Assembly (NCBI GenBank): GCA_012274445.1
Contig: JAAROD010000093.1
Coordinates: 1,860,001 to 1,924,000, forward strand
DNA: 64,000 bases
Direction of reading: 5' to 3'
DNA from: Sclerotiophoma versabilis
Taxonomy: Eukaryota > Ascomycota > Dothideomycetes > Pleosporales > Didymellaceae
The position numbers were made by a program, and so were the translations under genes. Each line of letters starts with the position of its first letter. Within the stretch, counting starts at the first letter, position 1. Of this stretch, positions 11,536 to 21,691 are shown piece by piece. The notes below the pieces were generated by a model. That model did not search any database. It saw only the letters and a program-made list of their open reading frames with translations, and was not told the DNA's origin.

Positions 11536-12708
11536 ATGGCCTACATCCTTACCCCACACTTTGCTCAAGCCTACCAGGCTCCGCAGTGCAGTCCGTTTGG
11601 CTTCTGCGCCCCGACTTCACGACCCACCTATGGTCACCGCACCGCCCAGCGCCCTCAGCCTCAGCATTCGCCGTTCGCTAGCTTCTTCAGCCAGCTCGAG
11701 GATCTAGTTAGCGAGATTGACAGCGAGTCACAACGTCAGGCACAGATTGAAGCACAGCGCGAGGCTCAACGCGTGGCGCAGATCAAGGCTCAGCGTGAAG
11801 CATACCAGGCACACGTTGAGGCTCAACGAGCAGCTTACCGCCAACGCCAGGCTGAGATCGAAGCACACATAGCCGCTCAGCGTGAAGCACACCGCCAGCG
11901 ACAACTCCGCAAGCGTGCATTCAGGGCACAATTCGCAGTTACCCAGAATGAACAGGGATGGCAGGTTGATGCTGAAGTTCCCGGTTTTGAGCAGAAAAAC
12001 ATCAGCATCGAAGTCATAGATGAGAACACTTTGAAGGTTGCCGGCAACACTGAGTGGGGCGCAAAGCCTCGGGTCGATGCTCAGCCAGAGGCCAAAGCCA
12101 CACATGCAGTAGAGCAGCCTACTGGGGAGGCATCTGAGCAGACCGCCGAGCAAACCACCGAAGAGTCAGCTGATGAGAAGATGGAAGGCATCACCCTCGA
12201 ACCCGCCGCAGAGCCTGAACCCGCCGCAGAGCCTGAACCCGCCGCAGAGAACGCCACTGCGACCACTGAAACCGAGTCTGTTCGTCCCGGAACGCCAGAT
12301 AGTGACACATCCTCGCACAGGTCATACCAACCTACAGTCGAAGACGATTTCGAAGATCTTGGTCCCGAAGTCTCCACACTCTTCTCTACCCCATCCGCGC
12401 CAACCACACCCTCTGAGCCTAAAGGCAAGGAGAAGGCTGTCGAGCCTGTTGAACACCATGAGACTGCCGAAGATCCCGAGGTCTCCATACCCACCGAGAC
12501 CGCAGTCGTACGTCAACCCCAGCTTGAGGTCTCAGCACAGCAGCAGCAGCAGGAAGAGGAATCTTTCCATGGGTCTTTCGAGCGGACATACAGATTCCCT
12601 GAGCGCATCGACGCCAGCAACGTCCGTGCCAGCATGAAGGAGGGTATGCTCAGCATCACTGTACCGAGGAAGCAGGCTCAGCCGGTCAGGAGGATCGCCA
12701 TCTCGTAG
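11536..12708 (+). CDS. Hsp20/alpha-crystallin chaperone with split domain
   Basis: Small heat-shock proteins bind unfolding proteins without ATP. This one is 390 residues, about twice the usual length. Residues ~66-122 are a Gln/Arg/Ala-rich charged repeat (units like AQREAQR), likely helical or coiled coil. The alpha-crystallin domain starts at ~131 (FAVTQNEQGWQVDAEVPGF, then ISIEVIDENTLKVAG) and breaks off near 174. Its last strands return at ~342-378 (GSFERTYRFPERID, GMLSITVPR), and the protein ends RRIAIS with an I-x-I-type tail. The ~167-residue insert between is acidic, Glu/Pro/Ala/Thr-rich and probably disordered. It includes an 18-base tandem repeat coding EPAAEP (about 12200-12248). 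Fungal Hsp30 proteins often carry shorter inserts at this place. Single exon; the start is supported by the aromatic N-tail typical of the family. Confidence 0.88.
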   Translation: MAYILTPHFAQAYQAPQCSPFGFCAPTSRPTYGHRTAQRPQPQHSPFASFFSQLEDLVSEIDSESQRQAQIEAQREAQRVAQIKAQREAYQAHVEAQRAAYRQRQAEIEAHIAAQREAHRQRQLRKRAFRAQFAVTQNEQGWQVDAEVPGFEQKNISIEVIDENTLKVAGNTEWGAKPRVDAQPEAKATHAVEQPTGEASEQTAEQTTEESADEKMEGITLEPAAEPEPAAEPEPAAENATATTETESVRPGTPDSDTSSHRSYQPTVEDDFEDLGPEVSTLFSTPSAPTTPSEPKGKEKAVEPVEHHETAEDPEVSIPTETAVVRQPQLEVSAQQQQQEEESFHGSFERTYRFPERIDASNVRASMKEGMLSITVPRKQAQPVRRIAIS

Positions 12709-13094
12709 AAAGTTTGAAGTATAAAGGGTGGAAGGAGTAATGGAGGTAAAGAATGCAGTCGAAGCACATAGAGAGAGTGGAGTTATAGCACAGATATGAT
12801 ACGATGCTATGACATCGGTAATGAATAACCTTGGATTCAAATTTCTTCTACACATTTGTGCCTTTCAGCATGCAACTCGATTAAGGTGACGCGGTGAAAC
12901 GCTGCTTGACCAAATTGATTTCAAAACCACACTTCTGTGACTGAACCAAACTCTTTTCGTCACAAGCTGATTCCAGGGTCATTGTTAAAGATCAGTCTTG
13001 TCTAGCTATCAGTACATGTTCATCATTCAGATCTCAAATCAAGACCTTAATGCTCTATTTTTCCAACGACTGCAGCGCCTAGGCATCAACCCAT
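12709..13094. other. Convergent intergenic region
   Basis: Short 3'-3' spacer between the Hsp20 gene and the GPI-protein gene. No coding signal was seen; it should hold both polyadenylation regions. Confidence 0.5.
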
Positions 13095-15010
13095 CTACGC
13101 ACAAGCCAACAACGCAATCCCAACAGCATTAAACAACCCCCAAGCATTCATCCCGCCCAACCTCGTCCCAGTTCCACCCGTGAACTCCGGAGCATCAGCA
13201 CCCGTCTCCGTCGAACTTCCCCTCGTCTCACTCGAGCTTGCTGATCCAGACGGTCCAGTCGCAGCCGGCAGAGTAACACTCTGCGTCGTGCTCTCACCCA
13301 GCACCTCAACCACAGTCGCAACGACCGTGCCAGACGTCACGACGCTTGCGACTAGTGTCTGGCCTGCATATGTCGTCATTGCGCCGATAGCGAGGGTCTC
13401 GCTGTTGGGTAGTACGATGCCGATGCTATCACTGTCACCAGATGCTGTTGGTGCGTGGATTGTGAGGACTTGTGAGCCGATCGTGATCGGTACTGCGGGC
13501 GCTTGAGCTGGTATGGAGGTTGGATTGGGGATCGCGATTGTGGTACCGTCGATGACTATGAGGCGTGTTGAGTCTGCGGTGGATGCGGTGCTGCTGTCGA
13601 TGATAATCAGAGGCGGGGAGAAGCCGCTGGTAGCTGGTTTATCTGAAGGTACGGAGATGGCGATGCCGGAGATGGTCGTCGCTTGGCCTGGGTTGAGTGT
13701 GCGGTCGCCTGGAAGAATGACTGCGCCCGAGTTGATGGTAGTTGCTGGGCTGCCGTCAAGATTTGTTGTGGTTGGCTCAGGAACTGGGGTTATAGGGAAT
13801 GGCAGCGAGGGCTTGTTGCTTGTAGTCACTGGGCCGGCGGGCGGTGGAGCAGGATCTGTTGGCAAAGATAGTGAACGGTCAGACTCGACTGGCGGCTGGA
13901 TGTTCCCTGTCCAGGAGGGAATGACGACGTTACCGGACGGGATGCTCGCAGCGCTTGTGGGGCCAAGGACTGGAGGCGTTTGTGTTGTTGATGGCGTCGT
14001 GGGTGAATTTGGCGCTGAAGTCGGTTCATCTTTAGGAGGGGTTGTATCTGCAAGACTTGTCTCAGTGGTTGATGTTGGTAGTTCCGTTGTCTTTGATTCC
14101 TGCGTGAGGCGGTTTCCACTAGTAGTCGTTGGAGCTGGTGCAGCTCCTGTCCTACGAATTGTCGTAGAAGTGTGGCTTGTCAAAGCTGTGACCGGGATAT
14201 GCACTGTAGGTTGACCAGTGCCGGTGACAATTTCACAATCGGTGAATCGCGGAAACTTCTTCAGAAGCGAAGGATTTTGCAAAATAGCTGATTCCATGAT
14301 GTCTGATGGAGGTGGAGGAAGGAAGGCTTGATCTGTCCTAGTGACTGGTGGGTCTTCGACGTATATGTAGGGGGTTGGCAGATGAATTCTGTCCACTGGA
14401 CCACCAATTGCGTCGCATGTTTTGGTTCCTTGCGTATTCATGGCCCATGTCCCGGTGAAATACATAAACATTCCAAAGACAAGGTGCGGTGTCGGCGACG
14501 CTCTGTCGAGGTTAGCGATGATTTATGTAATTAGGTTATATCGTCAACTACTCACATGGCAGTCGTTTCATAGGAAGCGACTGTCTGGGTTCCCACTGTT
14601 GTCCTTCTGTATTCGTTCCAGCTTCCAACAATATTCGTCGGTATATTACCGCTTGTCGCGTTGACATTTGTAACGGTGGCAAGCTCGGTAGCTACTGTGT
14701 TGTTATACTCAATGTATCGAGTTATGACCGTGGCGGTATAAGCTGTTGCGGTCTGGTTCCACCAAAAGTTCAAGCCAACACCGTCGGCGAAAAGATCACA
14801 GCAAAATGATCCTGTGGGTATAGGTGAGGCTGATGGCCGTAAACTTGTGAGTGAGATGTTGGATCGGAGGCTCGTTGCTAACGTGGATCAGTATTTGTAT
14901 ACGATGTTTGACTGTTGGTGAACAGTACGAGAACTCAATATCTGCCCTGCAGCTGTCGAAATTGCAGCTGAGAGTGTGGCAAGGCCGACAAAGCTTTGTG
15001 TAGAGCGCAT
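13095..15010 (-). CDS. Ser/Thr-rich GPI-anchored cell-surface protein
   Basis: Three exons, 15010-14935, 14877-14556 and 14502-13095, give 601 residues; the frame is kept across both introns (gttctc...gttag; gtgagt...gacag). It opens with a signal peptide (MRSTQSFVGLATLSAAISTA). Residues ~30-210 form a domain with a Cys pair (FCCDLFADG), aromatic residues and N-glycosylation sequons. Residues ~210-560 are a Thr/Ser/Pro-rich stalk expected to be heavily O-mannosylated. The C-terminus has a small-residue region followed by a hydrophobic tail (WGLFNAVGIALLACA), typical of GPI attachment. It is probably a wall or plasma-membrane mannoprotein. No enzymatic domain was recognised. Long plus-strand open frames inside it are mirror images of the low-complexity codons. 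Confidence 0.82.
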
Positions 15011-15725
15011 CTTGAGTGGATGATTCTCGCGCACGTTAGCAGGCATCTCAATGAGCGAAGGAGCTAATATAGCAGGCTGTCATGGAGGGCGCATCGGCAC
15101 ACCCGAGCCGCAATCAGCCCCCAGCCTGCATTTATGGGGTACCTAGGCTCCAATACATGATACATGCTGGGTGCACAAGGCTGTGAATGAGTATGGTAGA
15201 CGGAATGGCAGAGGTAACCGCTGGAAGGCGTCAGCGCCATCGCAAGCTTGGCTAGCGTGAAAGCGCGTCAGCACGAAACGCCCAATCGAAGCTACAGAAC
15301 GCGACCACCCTTACACCATTCAGCCTCCTCAGTACCTCAAAGCTGGAGAACCATATTTTCCCGCTTACGGCCAAGACCTTACGGCTGAGACCGTGCTACA
15401 TACAGGCAAGAAAGTGCCGTGTCGCCTGCCCTTGTCGCGCGCAGGCACAGCCGAGTCATCCGCGTTTGCGCCACGCATAGCATATGCTCATTTGACATAA
15501 GTCCGCATGCCATGTCTCGCCCCCAAAAACCAACATACATGGACGCCTTGATAGTCATGGGTGTGTCGCACAATGCTGACCACTAGTGAGTGTGTGGGTC
15601 GCGTCTTGAACAACAACCATGCGTGCTGATGCGAACGAAGCCTTCATCCTGATCATTGACTACAGAGCCCCAAGTTCGCAAGTGTGTTGCGTTCGCCTTT
15701 CTCACCAATACCGAACTCTCAAAGG

Positions 15726-17378
15726 ATGGGAGATACCAACAGCAGCACTACTGAGCCTTTTGTTTTCTCTCCTTCGCAAGCATTCAACGGCAACGATGGC
15801 AGATGGTCCTCTGTCATCCTACGTATCGGTACGCCCGAGCAGAATTTCGCTGTAATTCCCTCCACAACTGGCCATGAGACGTTCATACCGATGCCCGAAG
15901 GTTGTACTGCTGATGATCCTGCCAACTGTGCGGAGTTAAGGGGAGCCTATCCTTTTGATGGGAAAACAGGTCGCGGTCTCCAAGTGAATGCGTCTTCGAC
16001 GTGGAAATCGATAGGGCTTTATACATTGGACCTCGGCGGAAGATTGGGATTAGATGGAAACGGTCTCTATGGCCTCGAAAACGTTGGCCTTCAAGTCCAG
16101 AACTCAGGTGGTCTGACCTTAGAGGGCCAAGTAGTTGCAGGAGTTGCCACCAAGAACTTCTATCTAGGAGTCTTCGGCCTGGGACCGAAGCCTTCAAATT
16201 TTACCAACTACGACTATCCGATGCCATCTTACATGCAAACCCTTAAAGACAAGCGAATGATACCTAGCGTATCATATGGGTACACCGCCGGCGCAGCATA
16301 CACTATACCGCAGCGATATGCTAGTCTAACGCTAGGAGGTTACGATGCATCGCGCTTCATCGACAGCGGGCAAACATTTCCATTCAACAAGGACGACTCA
16401 ATCGTGCTCAGTCTAGGGGTGCAGAAGATCACTGCGACCAACACACTCCTGGGAGCCAGAAGCTTACTTAACTCCGCAATCTTCTCGGTTATGGACTCGA
16501 CTTTGCCGTACATATGGCTTCCAAAAGAGTCGTGCGATAGTTTTGCGGAAGCGTTTGGGTTGGTTTTTGACAACAACACCGACTTGTATGTTGTTAACGA
16601 CACCATACATGAGCAACTCCGGTATCTGAAGCCATCTGTCACATTCTCACTTGGAAATGATGCCAATCCAGCAAGCTTAGTTTCTATAACACTACCGTAT
16701 GCGGCCTTTGATTTGCAGGCAACACATCCCATATATCAAAATGCGACCAACTACTTCCCTATACGTCGAGCGATGAACAACTCTCAATTCACTTTGGGAC
16801 GAGCGTTCCTTCAGGAGACGTATGTCATCGCCGACTATGAAAGATCGAACTTTTCTGTACATCAAGCATCATTCGAGAACCCTATGGCTGAACAGCAGAT
16901 TATCACGATACATACGCCATCAGAACATGGTGCCACGGACAATGGAACTCAGTCTGGCACCAAGACAGGACTCGAAAAGCCTGCAATCATTGGAATAGCA
17001 GTTGGAGCCGCCGTCTTAGTCTTACTGTTAGCTCTATTCGGTATGATTTGGTACAGTCGCCGTAGACGGCAGTCTGATGACACTGTCGATCAGCAACATC
17101 CTAGCGTCAAGAAACAATGGGCGCCTGCACCATCAGAATTGCCGACAGAGCACAAGCATGAGATGTACCAAGCGCCTTCCGAAGCACAAGGCTCAATGAT
17201 CAAAGTTGAGCTTCCTGCTAAGGATCCCCGTCATCTCCTGTCGGATGACTCTGCACGTGTTGTCGGTATGCCGGATGGAATTGATCTTACGCATGAGCTG
17301 AGTGGACACGATACGAACTCGAATGCGATCCGAACTACAAAAGTGGAGACGCATCAGTCGAACGCCGCCCGCTGGTAG
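15726..17378 (+). CDS. Pepsin-like (A1 fold) membrane protein without intact active site
   Basis: About 550 residues. The A1 aspartic-protease fold is recognisable from RWSSVILRIGTPEQNF near the N-terminus, the paired aromatic/cysteine loops, and FTLGRAFLQETYVIADYE near the end of the domain. The first catalytic motif (normally Asp-Thr-Gly) reads PSTTGHETF. The second reads VMDSTLPYIWLP, keeping Asp but losing Gly. It is therefore probably not a protease. After the domain come a Thr/Gly linker, one transmembrane segment (IIGIAVGAAVLVLLLALFGMIW, near 16,990-17,055), a basic stop-transfer RRRR and a ~100-residue cytosolic tail. I give the first in-frame ATG (15726). No signal peptide is visible there, and the frame stays open back to 15660, so an upstream exon carrying a signal peptide is likely. 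Confidence 0.75.
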   Translation: MGDTNSSTTEPFVFSPSQAFNGNDGRWSSVILRIGTPEQNFAVIPSTTGHETFIPMPEGCTADDPANCAELRGAYPFDGKTGRGLQVNASSTWKSIGLYTLDLGGRLGLDGNGLYGLENVGLQVQNSGGLTLEGQVVAGVATKNFYLGVFGLGPKPSNFTNYDYPMPSYMQTLKDKRMIPSVSYGYTAGAAYTIPQRYASLTLGGYDASRFIDSGQTFPFNKDDSIVLSLGVQKITATNTLLGARSLLNSAIFSVMDSTLPYIWLPKESCDSFAEAFGLVFDNNTDLYVVNDTIHEQLRYLKPSVTFSLGNDANPASLVSITLPYAAFDLQATHPIYQNATNYFPIRRAMNNSQFTLGRAFLQETYVIADYERSNFSVHQASFENPMAEQQIITIHTPSEHGATDNGTQSGTKTGLEKPAIIGIAVGAAVLVLLLALFGMIWYSRRRRQSDDTVDQQHPSVKKQWAPAPSELPTEHKHEMYQAPSEAQGSMIKVELPAKDPRHLLSDDSARVVGMPDGIDLTHELSGHDTNSNAIRTTKVETHQSNAARW

Positions 17379-18090
17379 GGCTGGGATAGTATTTAAGAAA
17401 TAAACATATCTTCACATAACCATTTCCAGAGGCGCTCCACATAAGAGGTCGACATAGATATTGCAAATCATCAAGGCATCACACATTTGCATCCTTGACA
17501 GCTGCCTCTCGCTCAATATTTTGCTGAGATCGTGCCATGCACACGCAGCAAATCGACACATTTCCATACCTCCACGCGCCACACCTTTATGCATAATCCA
17601 ATGTAGCGTCTTTTCAAAATTCAAGCCTGAATCTCTCGGCAAGATCCGTCACGAATTATCAGGATGATCTGACTACGTTGCAAAAATTGCCTTCTGATAG
17701 GGCTTCTCTGTGGAAAAACGGAGACATGTACCATTCATGATCATCTCCAAAGTCGTTTCAAATCAGCTTTCTGGGTCAAGTCTCTTTGCATGCACATCCC
17801 GAACGAGTCTGAACAATGACGTTTCCTTGCTCTAGTGCTCCATCTTCTCGAACTCATGCTTCGCGCCGGGCTTCAGAATCACTGTCAACAGAAGCCGCTC
17901 ACCAATTCCCATGAGTTGCGAAGAGTACTTGTACAATCTTTCTATTTCGTCGATGCGCTGCGTGTCTCGTGTGGTGTCGATCTCAAGGCTGATGTACGGT
18001 CTGCTGTAGGTGTTTGAGACATTCAGATTTGCATCCCTTCATGTAACTGAAGATCCAATTTTCTCCACTGAACACACTGCTTGATCCTCA
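17379..18090. other. Intergenic region, nothing supported
   Basis: 3' region of the pepsin-like gene. Short frames on both strands show no domain. Confidence 0.4.
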
Positions 18091-18094
18091 TTGG

Positions 18095-18490
18095 AAGGGA
18101 TCGTAACCGTTTTGCACCACTATGGACGTAGTCCAATCGTGCGAAGAGACATTCAGCGTCCGCGGCAGCGGGAGGTGTGGACTGCTGGATGTTGAAGGCG
18201 ACATCGTAATTTGAATAGTCGTAGTTTGCAGTTTTGTTGTTAGGGTTGTAGCTGTCGCTTTTTGATGTTTGGCTAGACGAAGTTCCGTCTCATCATACTC
18301 TCTTCGCCTTTGCAAATCCCTAGGATATCCCAGGCGCTGTTGGCTTTCTTTGTAATTGCGCCATGTTTCGCCTTGTCATCATCTGACTTTTTGGGCTCTC
18401 ATCAAGATGATGCTTGAGCATAATGTGGTGATAAGCCCTCTTGAGTTCCGCGTGGCTAGCATCTTGCGCTAGGTCCAAAACCTCAGTGTC
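18095..18490 (-). pseudogene. Relic of a J-domain (DnaJ-like) gene
   Basis: Three minus-strand pieces line up, in order, with a J domain but sit in different frames. The first reads AQDASHAELKRAYHHIMLKHH then LDESP (about 18470-18390). The second reads SDDDKAKHGAITKKANSAWD then ILG (about 18390-18325). The third reads DLQRRREYDETELRLAKHQK (about 18325-18265). The HPD tripeptide that activates Hsp70 is HLD here. Two frameshifts with no suitable introns and the lost HPD proline indicate a dead gene. The fusion partner, if any, is not recognisable downstream. J-domain identity rests on the helix II, helix III and helix IV order and the final RREYD. Confidence 0.55.
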
Positions 18491-19752
18491 GGCATGTTGG
18501 TGTCAATAGCCCAAATATCTGGGTTATTGAAAGCTTTGTGTACCGCACGCAATGGCTATAAGACACAAGCAAGACCCACTGTTGGCGCCATGAGTCTGTT
18601 CGTCGTTCTTCTGAAGTTTGTTGGCTGCGACCTAAAGCTGAAGTGACAATAGACTCTGTTGAATCTGATTATCTATTGAGTTTTCCAGATTGCGGGTTGA
18701 TCTCGAAAGCCGTTCATTGTTTTTGTGACCCAAGTACAGGACATGGACCTCCTCTGGACACTTCTAGCTGTCCTTCCCGTTATGGAAGCCATTTCGGAGG
18801 AGAGCAGATACTTTGAACATAACGACGAGTATTGAAAGAACTACAACATTACTATCTGATAGAGGGGACAGTACTTCCTGTTTTTCCCAAGAAGAAATAC
18901 TGCTGAGACACCATTGTTTGCAATGATAGTCGATGACGTCACAGAAGTGCGCGCCTCACAAGTTGCGCTTTCGTGATACACAATCAATGATACCTCACCT
19001 TATCGCGCAGCAACGATAGTACACAACAGCATGCAGACCGGGAAAATAAACATAGCAAATGACAGTCAAAGTCGAGTGGGACTCGATCTGCTCACGCCCA
19101 GGATAAACTTGACCCCTTCTGGAGTCATGGACAAGCTGTCAAACATTAGCAGACACCGTGTATCGGCCCGGGGAACCTCGACTCGGCCCGTGCCCAACGC
19201 TTGCGGGACTCTTCGATTAGGGGCATGTGCTATGGTTCCAACGCAGCCTCGACAGGCCGAGGGTGCTGAATGCCCTCATCTGCAGGTGTATAGGGCAGGA
19301 TGACTCTTCTGCAACCGCGGGAACCGCCAATCAGTCGATACTACAAGGACGCGAAGGCAAAAGATTGTTCATGCATGAGCCTACAGGAGTCGTAACAAAT
19401 AGGACCTGTATTTCACCTTCAGTGCAATTATCCCAGCCCGCGCATGTTCACAGCATGAGCACTCGGCTCTCCCCGCGAATCCCGCTTCATTCAAACGCCA
19501 ACTCACGCGCATGCCTCTCGATCCGGTGGGCTCGACTGTCGAGGCAGCGAATAAACTGCATGAGCTCCACATTTGTAGCCAATCAGCGTCCGCTACGTTG
19601 AGAATCCCAGGCAGTGCTGGGTCACCGCACTTTGACGTGCATGCAAAGCCACCTAGGCTTGGGAGCCCAAAAGCTGCTGATCACCAACCTTTAAATACTG
19701 AAAACCCCCGGATTCCGATGATTCAAAGTATTGATTGCTGGTCTCTGTCAAT
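18491..19752. other. Intergenic region, nothing supported
   Basis: Holds the promoter of the DUF7923-type gene; a TTTAAATA box lies near 19690-19698, about 60 bases before its ATG. No coding signal was recognised. Confidence 0.4.
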
Positions 19753-21143
19753 ATGACTGATGTTCCACCTCCAGCGCCCGCTCCACCGCCTGCAGCATCA
19801 GCGTTAGCCTTGGTTCCACTTCCAACACCTCCGCCTTCCCTGACATATCGTGAACGGCTGGCACAGTTCCGGATCCTGGAAGAGAAGAGGATCGAACTTA
19901 TCGAGGTATGTGGGCTTCGAATATTCGTGCTCAAGGCAAGACTAAGACAGCGTAGGAACTCCTCGACAAGCTTGAAAAGACCGAGGCACGACTTGCACAG
20001 ACTGAACTAGATCTCAACTCCGAGCAGAATGTCCGTCGAACACTACAGGCTGAGGTTCATGAAGCAAAGACAAGGGAGGAAGCATTGGCACAGAAGCAGG
20101 TGAGACTAGCCAGACTTGGCTAGCTTCGTATATGCTGATTAGCAACAGGCTAAACGACCTTTCGTATTGGTGCTCATTGACCTAGATGCAGAAGGCTTCC
20201 TCGTGAGTATTGCTGGATATGCAGGATCAAGCACGATACTGACTCATGCTAGTTTCAGGACAAGTACATCACAAGAAAGGCTCAAGGTGGTGAGGCTCTA
20301 GCTGACGAACTGCTCATCCGAACACGAGAGTACCTAAGACCACAGTTCGAAGATGCAGACAGCCTGGATATTATCGTACGAGTGTATGCAAACCTTGAAG
20401 GTCTAGCGAAGTACCTGGTACGACAGGACAAGATCAGCAACCTTGGATCCCTGCGTGCCATGTCGACATCATTCAGTGGACGGATAGCAAGTTTCGACTT
20501 TGTGGACGTCGGTGTTGGCAAAGAGGGAAGCTCCGGGCGGAAAATTCGAGGTATGTTGACTTACAGGACTTTTTTTCTGGACATTTTCAACTTACATTCT
20601 ACAGAGAATCTCTCATTCTTCACTGCGAACTCTCATCTGCGGCATGTTATCGTTGGATGCTCACCTGTTGACCTCCCACCTGCTCTCCTGTCGACTCTTC
20701 CTCTCGAAAAGGTCACATTGATAGAGTCTATGCCACTTCCCTCTGCCCTCACCACACTACCTCTGAAAGTCACCAAGTACTCCACACTATTCCCACCTCC
20801 ACCGTCACCGAAATCGCCGCGACCAACAGGCCGCAATGGGCCACAGCTCCAGCTCATGCAGCAAGAGGATGACAATGGAGGCCAGACATGGCTTGTCATT
20901 CAACCTGAGAGAAGTGACAGTCGAGGCCATCGTGACTCCAAACGGCGAGGCAGAAGCGAAGACGAGGCATCCAACATCAGCATATCGATCGGTCCAGACA
21001 ATAGTGTCAGCGTCGATAGCGGTCACAGTAGGCGGATCATGAGGTGAGAATATGACAAAAATGATTTGGATAATTGCATCCGTCTGATCGGCAGTCGCCT
21101 GGCTTCTTTCGGCACGTACAGTGGACTGGAACTGACAGCGTAG
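19753..21143 (+). CDS. DUF7923-type coiled-coil protein, six exons
   Basis: Exons 19753-19905, 19956-20099, 20149-20202, 20253-20550, 20605-21043 and 21095-21143 keep one frame and give 378 residues. The N-terminus is Pro/Ala-rich, then a coiled coil (~35-98). A domain follows that I recognise from fungal C-x8-C-x5-C-x3-H zinc-finger proteins: PFVLVLIDLDAEGFLFQDKY, EYLRPQFEDADSLDIIVRVY, SFDFVDVG and LRHVIVGCSPVD. Its fold suggests a NYN/PIN-like nuclease relative with conserved acidic residues, but activity is unproven. The usual CCCH zinc fingers are absent. A stop at 21045 would end the protein if the last intron (gtgaga...ggcag, 21044-21094) were retained. Splicing adds 16 codons ending in TAG, and I prefer it because of the good branch site (ctgatc). 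Confidence 0.78.
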
Positions 21144-21691
21144 CATAGCGTAGCATAGCATCGATTATTTCTAACCTAAAAATCTAGAGGCGTTCATTTG
21201 GGATAATGTTGCAGAGCTGCTTTCCAATTTACACAGTTCCAACACTGCTTAAGCGGCTTGACTTGGTGGTAGCGTGCTTGTCAGACTCCAAGTAGACAAC
21301 AACTTCTCTCTAGATTTTAAGCGCGCAAGCAGGTCTTGAAGTTAATCTTGATCTTCGTTCTGAAGTACCGCGGAAATATAGGCGCTAGCGATTGCTTGGT
21401 ATACGCACATCAATCCTCATGCGGAGCACGTCATTCGCTAACCAATCGAATGCAAAACACTTATCCGACATCGCCCATTTCTCGACATGCATGCAATACC
21501 AAGGATGGATTACGCAAGGATCTGCTTGAGATAAATACCTTGAGGGTCCCTAGATGCTGGAATGCGACTGTCGCGTACCACACCATCGGTTTCCACACGT
21601 GGTTCCACGAGGCCATCTTAGCGCTTACAACAACGTTGACAAAAGTCTCAGAAAGCAGATATCTTTCTCCTTCGCACGTTGACCCGCAGAG
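21144..21691. other. Intergenic region with short tandem repeat
   Basis: Begins with a small repeat of an (AGC)GTAGCAT unit (about 21138-21162). The rest is the likely promoter of the UNC93-like gene. No coding signal. Confidence 0.4.

Noticed and set aside
13180..14214. Long plus-strand frames (108 and 233 codons) opposite the GPI-protein gene
   Set aside because: Low-complexity Ser/Thr/Pro codons read backwards give Val/Gly/Ala-rich open frames; no start context or domain.
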